Shown here: positions 33,856 to 41,027 of the stretch, in pieces | Layout: each line of letters opens with the position of its first letter | How positions within the stretch are numbered: position 1 is the first letter of the stretch | NCBI RefSeq assembly: GCF_030718205.1 | Contig: NZ_JAUZQF010000038.1 | Coordinates: 1 to 64,000 of the forward strand | Source of the DNA: Nonomuraea turcica | GTDB lineage: Bacteria; Actinomycetota; Actinomycetes; Streptosporangiales; Streptosporangiaceae | Length of the DNA: 64,000 nt | Direction: 5' to 3' | Position numbers and translations under genes: made by a program | The notes under the pieces: generated by a model | Told to the model about the DNA's origin: nothing | The model's database searches: none | The model's input: the letters and a program-made list of their open reading frames with translations, nothing else

Positions 33856-33883
33856 ACTGACCGAATTGGTTCAATTGGTCAGT
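33856..33883. promoter_or_regulatory. TetR-type operator
   Basis: The outer arms ACTGACC and GGTCAGT are perfect, and the inner arms AATTG and CAATT extend the symmetry with one extra base in the left half. The site lies 44 bases before the monooxygenase start, in the promoter position for the monooxygenase/TetR operon. Confidence 0.75.
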
Positions 33884-33947
33884 AGCCCGCGAGGCCTGGG
33901 ATGGTGGAGCTGGGCAGGAGCCGCGGCCGGCCCGCGACCAAAGATCG

Positions 33948-34898
33948 CTAGCGGACGTCGCCGGGTTTGTCCACGATGCCGGACTCAAGCCACACATCGG
34001 CGTAGACGGCACCCTTCCTGAACACCACCTCCCCCTTGAACAGCTCGTCGCCCAGCCAGATCGACTGGTCCGCCATGACCCGGTAGGTGCGAGGATCGAG
34101 AATGAGGTAACGGCGTTGCACCTCCTCGCCGATGGTGGAACGGAACAGGCCGAGCCCAGTACGTCCGGTCGCGTCCGTGACGCCCTGCTCGATCTCCACC
34201 CCCGGGATCTTCGCCATCGCGCGGAAGATGGCCGCCTCGAGTTCGGGCGGCATGACGGCCTGCTGCTTCAGGTACAGCGAGAGGATGCGGTAGGCCCGCG
34301 TGTCCGGATCCTCGACAGACTTGGGCACTCCCTCCTCCTTGGGGTAGTCGACCCAGTGCCGATCACCTTGGACGTGGGCGAGCAGTTTGTCCGGGTCGGT
34401 CGGGAGCTTGAGCAGCTTCTGCCGATATTGCTGAGGTGAGAGATCGTCATCCCCCGGATCGGGCGGAACATCCTGCACCCGGAAGTTCCCCTCGGCATCC
34501 CGCCCGGCGGTCTGCTTGCCGTCGTAGCGCAGCCAGCTCTCGTACGTCGCGGTCCGGCCGTCGGCAGGCTGCAGGTTGAGGATCTTGGTGTACTGCCACT
34601 GATCGGGTCTGGGCTCCGGCGCGTCGGCACGCTTCTCGACGGTCTTCGCCGCCTTCTCCAGTACGGTCTTCGAGTTCAGCAGGACCGTCTCCACGGCGGG
34701 AAGGGTCCGTACCGCCGGTGGCCTCTCAGCCATCGAGACGGCGACCACCACGACCGCCACGGCCGCGACCAGCACGGACGGCATGATCACGAACCTTCGC
34801 CTGCGTCGCATCACCCGGCGGCGGAGCCTGCGCAGCCGTACGGCGTCCGGCTCCGGCGCGTCGGCACGCATCTCACCGAGGATCGTCAGGTCATCCAC
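33948..34898 (-). CDS. CU044_5270 family membrane protein
   Basis: A 316-residue protein; GTG 34898 overlaps the sigma factor's stop by 8 bases and has AGGAGACAG upstream. A short cytoplasmic, Arg-rich N-terminus (VRLRRLRRRVMRRRRRFVIM) precedes one membrane helix (VLVAAVAVVVVAVSMA, about residues 39-55). The rest is extracellular: WQYTKILNLQPADGRTATYE, then SVEDPDTRAYRILSLYLKQQ and LDPRTYRVMADQSIWLGDEL. This arrangement (DDLTILGEMRADAPEPD start, single helix, outer domain) is the actinobacterial CU044_5270 family, regularly encoded with an ECF sigma factor. An anti-sigma or signal-relay role is inferred. Confidence 0.87.
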   Translation of the reverse strand: MDDLTILGEMRADAPEPDAVRLRRLRRRVMRRRRRFVIMPSVLVAAVAVVVVAVSMAERPPAVRTLPAVETVLLNSKTVLEKAAKTVEKRADAPEPRPDQWQYTKILNLQPADGRTATYESWLRYDGKQTAGRDAEGNFRVQDVPPDPGDDDLSPQQYRQKLLKLPTDPDKLLAHVQGDRHWVDYPKEEGVPKSVEDPDTRAYRILSLYLKQQAVMPPELEAAIFRAMAKIPGVEIEQGVTDATGRTGLGLFRSTIGEEVQRRYLILDPRTYRVMADQSIWLGDELFKGEVVFRKGAVYADVWLESGIVDKPGDVR

Positions 34899-35490
34899 GC
34901 TCTGTCTCCTCCTCATCCGTGACAACGGCGGACGGATCGACGCCACCCAGCGCCGCGCGCGTCTTCCTCCTGGCGCGATGCAGCCGCGAGCGGACCGTGC
35001 CGATGGGTATGCCGAGGGCGAGCGCCACTTCCTCGTAGCTCAGATCCGCCCAGGCGATCAGCAAGAGGACCTCGCGGTCTTCCGGCGACAACACCGCGAG
35101 CGCCCCCGCGAGATCGCGCTGTGCCGCCGACGCCGAAACGCGGGCCTCGACCCGGTCGGCGTAGCTCTCCGCCACCTCGTCGACTCCGGTCCTCGCCAAA
35201 GCGAGGTAGAAGCGCGTTTCCGTACGGCGGTGCTTGCCGATCACGTTGGCCGCGATGCCGTACAGCCAAGGACGGGCGTCGGGATGGCTGACGTCGTAGC
35301 GGTCCCGGCGCTTGAAAGCGGCCAGGAACGTCTCCGCCACGACATCATCGGCCAGCGAGTCGCCCAGCCGCCGCGTCACATAGCGGTGCAGGGCGGCCGC
35401 GTGCCGGTCGAATAACGCCGCGAAGACGGCGGGGTCACGCCTGGACCGCTGGATCAGCGTCGCATCCTCCAGGCTCACATCGGCGATCAA
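34891..35490 (-). CDS. ECF-family RNA polymerase sigma factor
   Basis: About 199 residues from TTG 35490 (GGAG 7 bases upstream); GTG 35478 is possible and the frame is open further up. Region 2: FAALFDRHAAALHRYVTRRL, GDSLADDVVAETFLAAFKRR, ARPWLYGIAANVIGKHRRTE. Region 4: LAVLSPEDREVLLLIAWADL, SYEEVALALGIPIGTVRSRL, HRARRKTRAAL. It is a typical actinobacterial factor paired with a CU044_5270 membrane protein that starts before this gene ends. The signal is unknown. Confidence 0.9.
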   Translation of the reverse strand: MIADVSLEDATLIQRSRRDPAVFAALFDRHAAALHRYVTRRLGDSLADDVVAETFLAAFKRRDRYDVSHPDARPWLYGIAANVIGKHRRTETRFYLALARTGVDEVAESYADRVEARVSASAAQRDLAGALAVLSPEDREVLLLIAWADLSYEEVALALGIPIGTVRSRLHRARRKTRAALGGVDPSAVVTDEEETERG

Positions 35491-35584
35491 GCCTGTGCTC
35501 CGTTCCTCGGTGTCGTATCCCCTTTCACCCGAAGCCGGGATTCGAGTTCTCGGCCAGGCTCCACACCATCGGGCTCGGATCAGA

Positions 35585-36643
35585 TCACCTGTCCGACAAC
35601 CGGCGGGCCTCATCGGCCCACGCGGCGAGGAACATCATGGCGGTGCCGCGTTCCCGGAAGTGACGTGCCGCGTCGACGGACGCCTGGCCACCGTACGCCC
35701 GGGGCTGCCGGTCGACGCGCTGCAGCATCCATGGCACCAGCCAGTCGTACTTGACCGCCGAGGCGCAGACGGCGAGCCGGACCTGGCGCTCGTCTCCACG
35801 CCAGCCGGCCTCGCGCAGCCCGCGGAGGTAGCCGCCGAACACGGCCGCGTCCAGGTCAGGCAGCCGCGCAGCCGGCAGGTAGAGGTCGAAGACGCTGTCG
35901 GGAACGTAATTGCCGATGTCCTCGCCCAGCGCGCCGTCGCCGGTGAACGCCCAGTCGAGGAGCACGCTCTGGCCGTCCGCGTCGATCGCGTTACTGGGCC
36001 ACAAGTCGAGGTGGCACAGTGCGCGAGGCAGCGACTCCATGACCGTCAGGAACCACTCCCGGTCGCGGTGCAGTCGCAGCAACTCGGCGCGCAGGCTGGG
36101 CGGGAAGTTCTCGCGGATCAGGGGATGCCGCCAAGCGTCGTCGTCCTCCAGCAGTTCGTACGGCACGCGCTTGGAGTCGATGTAGTCCCGCAGGAACGAC
36201 CGGCTCGTCCAGGGCCGATCCACGGGCCCGGCGCTGCCCTGGGCCATGCCCACCTGGTAGCCGAGAAGGCCGTGTCGATCAATCTCCCATGACGTGGCCG
36301 GTTGTCCGGTCACGTCCTCGAGCCACAGCGCCAGGTCGCCGTCCTCCCGTTCGATCAGCTTCAGTAGCCGGGGGGCGCGCACGCCGGTGCCGGACCACAG
36401 CGCCGGAAGGTCGTCAGCGTAGACATCGGCTTCCCTGCGCCAATAGTTCCAGTGCAGCGGGTCTGACGAGGATTTCCACCCGTCGTGAGCGTTCTTCCGC
36501 CTGGTCAGCACCTTGAGGATGGCCGAGCGGTCCTGCGTTTGAACCCGCCATATCCCTGCGGTCACGCCGTTCATCGCATTGTGCGTCAACGATTCCACTG
36601 TGGCGTCAGAGGCGCCGAGCACCTGAGCGATCTCTTCTCTCAC
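35585..36643 (-). CDS. APH-fold phosphotransferase
   Basis: A 352-residue kinase-like protein. AGIWRVQTQDRSAILKVLTR holds the ATP-binding Lys; DLALWLEDVTGQPATSW is the hinge. The catalytic loop is RALCHLDLWPSNAIDADGQS and the metal site LLDWAFTGDGALGEDIGNYV. The pattern HLDxxxxN with DWA is that of an aminoglycoside-phosphotransferase subfamily common in actinobacteria and often annotated only as phosphotransferase. The substrate is unknown. It lies 94 bases upstream of the sigma-factor gene on the same strand. Confidence 0.87.
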   Translation of the reverse strand: MREEIAQVLGASDATVESLTHNAMNGVTAGIWRVQTQDRSAILKVLTRRKNAHDGWKSSSDPLHWNYWRREADVYADDLPALWSGTGVRAPRLLKLIEREDGDLALWLEDVTGQPATSWEIDRHGLLGYQVGMAQGSAGPVDRPWTSRSFLRDYIDSKRVPYELLEDDDAWRHPLIRENFPPSLRAELLRLHRDREWFLTVMESLPRALCHLDLWPSNAIDADGQSVLLDWAFTGDGALGEDIGNYVPDSVFDLYLPAARLPDLDAAVFGGYLRGLREAGWRGDERQVRLAVCASAVKYDWLVPWMLQRVDRQPRAYGGQASVDAARHFRERGTAMMFLAAWADEARRLSDR

Positions 36644-36693
36644 GCCGCGACCCTAGCCCGCGGTGGCGCAACGGCGGCTGGAGGCCCAACAAC

Positions 36694-36733
36694 AAGATCG
36701 CCGACGCGGGGATGAAGCCCGGTCGGCGATCTT
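36694..36733. terminator. Strong hairpin terminator after the MFS gene
   Basis: AAGATCGCCGAC (36694-36705) pairs perfectly with GTCGGCGATCTT (36722-36733) around a 16-base loop. It lies 34 bases past the MFS stop and before the phosphotransferase promoter on the minus strand. Confidence 0.7.
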
Positions 36734-36766
36734 GGATGCGGGTGGTTATGGGTTGCCGGATGGTGT

Positions 36767-38251
36767 TCAGTGGCCGGCGGCGACGAGGGGCTGATCGGTT
36801 TCCGCGGCAGTTTCCGCGGCAGGGGCGGGCTTGCGACCGCGCAGCAGGAGCAGGGCGAGGACGGCGGCGCCGAGCACGCCTGCGGCAGCGCCGACGAAGG
36901 TGGCCGACATCGCCGCGTTGTACGCCTCCCGGGCGGCCGCGGCCAGGGCCGGGTCGGTCACGGCGACGGCGACGGAGAGGCGCGCCGCCTCGAGTGCATC
37001 GGCGGGCATGGCCGCGGTGTAGCTGCTGGTGGCGATGCTGCCCAGGAGGGCCACGCCGAGGGCGGCGCCGGCCTGCTGAATGGTGTCGTTGAGTGCGGAG
37101 CCGACGCCGGCCTGCTCGGCGGGGATGGCTCCCATGAGCGCGGCGATCGCGGTGGGCATGGCCAGGCCGCCGCCGGCGCCGAGGACGAACTGGGCGATGG
37201 CCAGCATCACGAAGCTGTCGGACGAGACGGCCAGGACGCCGAACCCGGCCGCCATCACCACCATGCCGAGAACGGCGGTGGCGCGGTTGCCGAGCTTGGC
37301 GCCGAGTCCAGCGCCGATGCCGTTGAAGAGCAGGGAGGCGATGGCCATCGGGATGAACGCCAGCCCGGCCTCGGTGGGCGTGTAGCCGAGCACGAACTGC
37401 AGGTACTGGGTGAGCACCAGCAGCAGACCGCCGTTGCCGACCTGGACCAGGGTGAGGGAGAGGCTGCCGCCGGCGAAGTCACGGTCCCGGAAGAGCTTGA
37501 GCGGGACCATCGGGTGCGCCGTGCGCAGCTCCCAGATCAGGAACGCGGCCAGCGCGACGACCGCGATGATCAGCGGGGTCCAGGAGATGCCGTGGGCGAG
37601 TTCGTTGATCGTCCACACCAGCGCGGACATGCCGATCATCGACAGGATCGCGCCCAGCGGGTCGGGCTTGGCCCAGGGGCCCTTGGACTCGGGCATCAGC
37701 ACCAGGGCGGCGAGGATGGCCAGCGCCGCGATCGGCACGTTGATCCAGAAGACCGACTCCCAGCCGAACGAGGCGATCAGCGCGCCACCCAGCACCGGGC
37801 CGCCGACCAGGCCGAGCATGGCGACCGCACCCCAGCCGGCCATCGCCTTGCGCCGCTCGCCCTCGTCGGTGAAGACGGTGATGAGGATCGACAGCGTGCT
37901 GGGCATCACCAGCGCGCCGCCGACGCCCATCGCCACCCGGGCCGCGATCAGCAGGCCGGCACTGGTGGCCATGGTCGCCGCCAGGGACGCGGCCCCGAAC
38001 AGCAGCAAACCGATGATCATCACTCGGCGGCGGCCGTACCGGTCGGACAGCGACCCGGCGGTCAGCAGCAGGCCGGCGAAGACCAGCATGTAGGACTCCA
38101 GGATCCACTGGATGTCCTGCGCGCTCGCGCCCAGGTCGGCCGCCAGCGGGGGCACCGCGACCGTCAGCGCCATGTTGTCGACGACCAGCACCAGCGTGCT
38201 GAGGCACAACACGATGAGGATCAGCCAGCGGCGAGGGTGTCTCGCGTCCAT
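36767..38251 (-). CDS. MFS transporter, DHA2 (EmrB/QacA) family
   Basis: A 494-residue, 14-helix drug:H+ antiporter; ATG 38251 has AAGGAG upstream. Motifs: LVVDNMALTVAVPPLAADLG (motif D1), GSLSDRYGRRRVMIIGLLLF (motif A), ARVAMGVGGALVMPSTLSIL (motif B) and GWGAVAMLGLVGGPVLGGAL (motif C, the antiporter signature). The tail is short and Ala/Glu-rich. It would export lipophilic compounds or antibiotics. No regulator gene remains next to it; the 5' region holds only short non-coding sequence. Confidence 0.93.
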   Translation of the reverse strand: MDARHPRRWLILIVLCLSTLVLVVDNMALTVAVPPLAADLGASAQDIQWILESYMLVFAGLLLTAGSLSDRYGRRRVMIIGLLLFGAASLAATMATSAGLLIAARVAMGVGGALVMPSTLSILITVFTDEGERRKAMAGWGAVAMLGLVGGPVLGGALIASFGWESVFWINVPIAALAILAALVLMPESKGPWAKPDPLGAILSMIGMSALVWTINELAHGISWTPLIIAVVALAAFLIWELRTAHPMVPLKLFRDRDFAGGSLSLTLVQVGNGGLLLVLTQYLQFVLGYTPTEAGLAFIPMAIASLLFNGIGAGLGAKLGNRATAVLGMVVMAAGFGVLAVSSDSFVMLAIAQFVLGAGGGLAMPTAIAALMGAIPAEQAGVGSALNDTIQQAGAALGVALLGSIATSSYTAAMPADALEAARLSVAVAVTDPALAAAAREAYNAAMSATFVGAAAGVLGAAVLALLLLRGRKPAPAAETAAETDQPLVAAGH

Positions 38252-38420
38252 GGGGGCAACTCCTTGTGAACGTCGTTCTTGCGATGCGAACACTGTACTC
38301 GGAGATGAATGGCGTACGCAAGAGTGGATGGTGTTGGCCCGTCAGGATCTCGTGCACGTCGCCGCGGACATCCAAAACGGCGATGCAGGCGTCATTCAGA
38401 ATGAAGCCGTGTGAAAGCAC

Positions 38421-38456
38421 GAAGACCCCGGCAACGGTGAAGTTGCCGGGGTCTTC
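38421..38456. terminator. Perfect 15-bp hairpin terminator
   Basis: GAAGACCCCGGCAAC (38421-38435) and GTTGCCGGGGTCTTC (38442-38456) form a perfect stem with a 6-base loop. It lies 72 bases beyond the EamA stop on the minus strand and upstream of the MFS promoter, so it probably ends the EamA transcript. Confidence 0.8.
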
Positions 38457-38528
38457 GAGATGACGGATGGGCCCGCAGGTCAGCCAGGGGCCGCAGCGGC
38501 GGCTCCGCCAAGCCGGCCAACTCCGTGA

Positions 38529-39488
38529 TCACCGGCGATCTTGGCGGGGGCCGTCCGGGAGCGTTTTCGGGCCGGCCAGTTGCACCAGCACCGCGCCAGT
38601 GAGCAACATCACCGCCCCGGCCAGCTGCGCCAGGCCGAGCGCCTGGCCGAGCAGCAGCCAGGCCAGCACGGCGGCGACCAGCGGCTCCACCAACGCCAGT
38701 ACGCTGGCCGGCGCAGAAGGCAGATCACGCAGCGCCCACAGCCCGGCCAGGTAGGGCAGCACGGTGCCGACCACGGCCAGCACCAGCAGCACTAACCACA
38801 CCGGGGCCTGCAGGCCGCCGAGTGCCGAGGGGGCGGTGAGCAGGCCGGCGGGCAGCGTCCACGGCGGGCTGACCGCGACCGCCACCACCGCACCGACCGC
38901 CAGCCCGGCCGCGGTCAGCCCGAACGAGTCGTGCCTGCTCGCGCCGTGCTCGCCGAGCAGGAAGTATCCGGCTGAGCAGATCGCCGCGGCCAGCCCGGCG
39001 GCGACGCCGAGCAGGTCGAGCCGGGCGTCCTGCCAGATCTCCGCGACCAGGGCCAATCCGGCCACGGCCAGCCCGATGCCCAGCCACACCAGCCCGGGCA
39101 GCCGGGTGCGCCGGACCAACCGCACCCACAGTGCGACCAGCGCGGGCGCCAGGTTGACCAGCACCATCGCCACCCCGACCGGAACCCTGGCCACGGCCAG
39201 GAAGAAGAACAGCTGCACCCCGGCGACGCCGAGCAAGCCGTAGCTGAGGAGCAGCCACAGGTCGGCGCGGCGGAACCGCAGAGCTTGCGGCCGCAGCACC
39301 GCGACCACCGGCGCCAGCAGTACCGCGGCCAGCGAGATCCGCACCGAGGTCACCGCGGCCGGGGACCAGCCCGCCGTCATCACCGCCTTGGCCAGGGGGC
39401 CGGAACTCGCGAACAGCACCCACGAGGTCAGGCTCAGCGCGGTCGCCCAGGCCCGGCCCGGCGCCCGCGCGGTCTCCAGTACGGCCAC
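38529..39488 (-). CDS. EamA family (DMT) transporter
   Basis: A 319-residue membrane protein with ten hydrophobic segments in two EamA repeats: WVLFASSGPLAKAVMTAGWS with ISLAAVLLAPVVAVLR in the first, and CSAGYFLLGEHGASRHDSFG with LEPLVAAVLAWLLLGQALG in the second. ALVEPLVAAVLAWLLLGQ is the diagnostic end of the second repeat (normally EPVxAxxxAxLxLGE). Members export metabolites or amino acids; the substrate is unknown. It stands between the Ser/Thr kinase gene (63 bases away) and the terminator at 38421. Confidence 0.92.
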   Translation of the reverse strand: MAVLETARAPGRAWATALSLTSWVLFASSGPLAKAVMTAGWSPAAVTSVRISLAAVLLAPVVAVLRPQALRFRRADLWLLLSYGLLGVAGVQLFFFLAVARVPVGVAMVLVNLAPALVALWVRLVRRTRLPGLVWLGIGLAVAGLALVAEIWQDARLDLLGVAAGLAAAICSAGYFLLGEHGASRHDSFGLTAAGLAVGAVVAVAVSPPWTLPAGLLTAPSALGGLQAPVWLVLLVLAVVGTVLPYLAGLWALRDLPSAPASVLALVEPLVAAVLAWLLLGQALGLAQLAGAVMLLTGAVLVQLAGPKTLPDGPRQDRR

Positions 39489-39551
39489 GCCTGCAGTGTT
39501 CCTGCGGGATCACCATCCTGACCAATGATTTTCCGGAGGCCGGACTCCACG

Positions 39552-40934
39552 TCACGACCGCTCGACCGTGAAGGTGCTGCAGCCTCCGCCCACGATGGTC
39601 CCCTTGATGGCAGAGGGGCGGTCCTCGGTGAGGGTCGCGCGGAGGTCGACCATGACGTACTTGCCCGGCCGGTCGATCCAGCGCTCGCCGTTCAGCTCCA
39701 AGGCCCGCTCGGTCAGCCGGCCCCTCATGGCGAAGGAACCGGACGGTACGCCGGGATTGCTCGGGTCGGCCTCGAAGGCGAAAACGGCCTCGATCTCGCC
39801 CGGCGACGTCTCTTTGATGGTGAGCTCCAGCGCGGTCTTGCCTTGGTTGCACACGTAGCTGCCGGTCCACCGGCCGGCCACCGAGGCGCGCTCGGGTGCC
39901 GGAGTCGTGACGACGGCGCCGGGGGTGGCGACCGCGACCGGGTCCTGTTGCGGCCACTTGACCAGGAACACCGCAGCGGCGACGATCGCCACCAGCAAGA
40001 TCACGATTCCGGCGGTCAGCCCGATCACCAGGCCGGTCGAGCTCTTCGATGAGGTCGGCTGAGTGGGCGGAAAGGGCTGGACGGGTTGAAAGGGCTGAGT
40101 GGGCTGGGCGGGCTGTTGGGCGTAGGCGGGCTGTTCGGCGTAAGCGGGCGGCGGCGCGGAGGCCGGCCGGTCCTGCCCGGCTCCGTGCAGGGACGCCAGC
40201 ACCTCCTGCGCGGTCGGCCGGTATTCAGGTCGCTTGGCCAGGCACCGGTCCAGGATGGGCTGGAGCGGCGGGGGCAGCCGCGACAGGTCCGCCGGGGTGT
40301 ACAGCACCCGATGGGACACGGCCGGTACGCCGTCCTCACCGAACGCGGGCACCCCGGTCCCGGCGTAGATCATCGTCACGGCCCAGGAGAACAGGTCGGA
40401 CGCCTGCCCGGCCGGATGACCTGCCACCTGCTCCGGCGACAGGTAGGCCGGCACGACCGCCGGCTCCGGCCACCGCACCATCCCGAAATCGATCACCTTC
40501 GGCCCCTCGGGGCCGAGCAGCACGCTGGCGGGCTTGAAGTCCAGGTGGGCGATGCCCGCCCGGTGAATCGCCGCCAGCGCGGCCATCGTGCTGGTCGCCA
40601 CCCAGTGCAGCTGACCCGCGTCACGTGGGCCTTCCCGGCGGATCCACTCCGCCAGGGATACGCCATGCACGTATTCGCTGACCACGTAGAGCCGGTCACC
40701 GTACATCCCGGTCGTCAGCACCCGCGCACTGGTCGGCTCCGTGACCTGCTGCGCCGCGGCCACCGCGCGCTGCGTGTCGGCGTCACCCGCGGGCAGCAGC
40801 TTGATCGCCACATGACCGCTCGCCGAGTGGCCCAGGTAGACGACCGACTGGCTCCCTCGGCCCAGCACGCCGACGAGCGCGTACTCGCCAAGCTGCGCGG
40901 GATCCGCCTCCGTTAACGCTTGCACCCCGTCCAT
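39552..40934 (-). CDS. Membrane-anchored serine/threonine protein kinase
   Basis: A 460-residue Hanks-type kinase; ATG 40934 is preferred to ATG 40949. The kinase domain spans residues 15-260: LGRGSQSVVYLG, catalytic Lys in HVAIKLLPAG, IAHLDFKPASVLLGPEGPKV (HLDxKPxx in place of HRDxKxxN), IDFGMVRW and VVPAYLSPEQ. A Pro/Gln/Phe repeat (QPTQPFQPVQPFPPTQP) leads to one membrane helix (LVIGLTAGIVILLVAIVAAA, near residue 300). The outer domain (about 120 residues) contains VAGRWTGSYVCNQGKTALEL and a second Cys in GGGCSTFTVE, suggesting a disulphide-stabilised sensor. It presumably links an external signal to cytoplasmic phosphorylation. Confidence 0.92.
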   Translation of the reverse strand: MDGVQALTEADPAQLGEYALVGVLGRGSQSVVYLGHSASGHVAIKLLPAGDADTQRAVAAAQQVTEPTSARVLTTGMYGDRLYVVSEYVHGVSLAEWIRREGPRDAGQLHWVATSTMAALAAIHRAGIAHLDFKPASVLLGPEGPKVIDFGMVRWPEPAVVPAYLSPEQVAGHPAGQASDLFSWAVTMIYAGTGVPAFGEDGVPAVSHRVLYTPADLSRLPPPLQPILDRCLAKRPEYRPTAQEVLASLHGAGQDRPASAPPPAYAEQPAYAQQPAQPTQPFQPVQPFPPTQPTSSKSSTGLVIGLTAGIVILLVAIVAAAVFLVKWPQQDPVAVATPGAVVTTPAPERASVAGRWTGSYVCNQGKTALELTIKETSPGEIEAVFAFEADPSNPGVPSGSFAMRGRLTERALELNGERWIDRPGKYVMVDLRATLTEDRPSAIKGTIVGGGCSTFTVERS

Positions 40935-41027
40935 ATGGATTCCGACCATAACGACGTACGCCCCTCGCGTGAAGAGTGCGGCGGCAGGGCTCCCGCCGTA
41001 CGGTCGGGCACACGCCCCGGGGGCGGT

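Noticed and set aside
36770..38269. Long plus-strand frame opposite the MFS transporter
   Set aside because: The minus-strand protein is an unmistakable 14-helix transporter; the antisense product is a low-complexity artefact.
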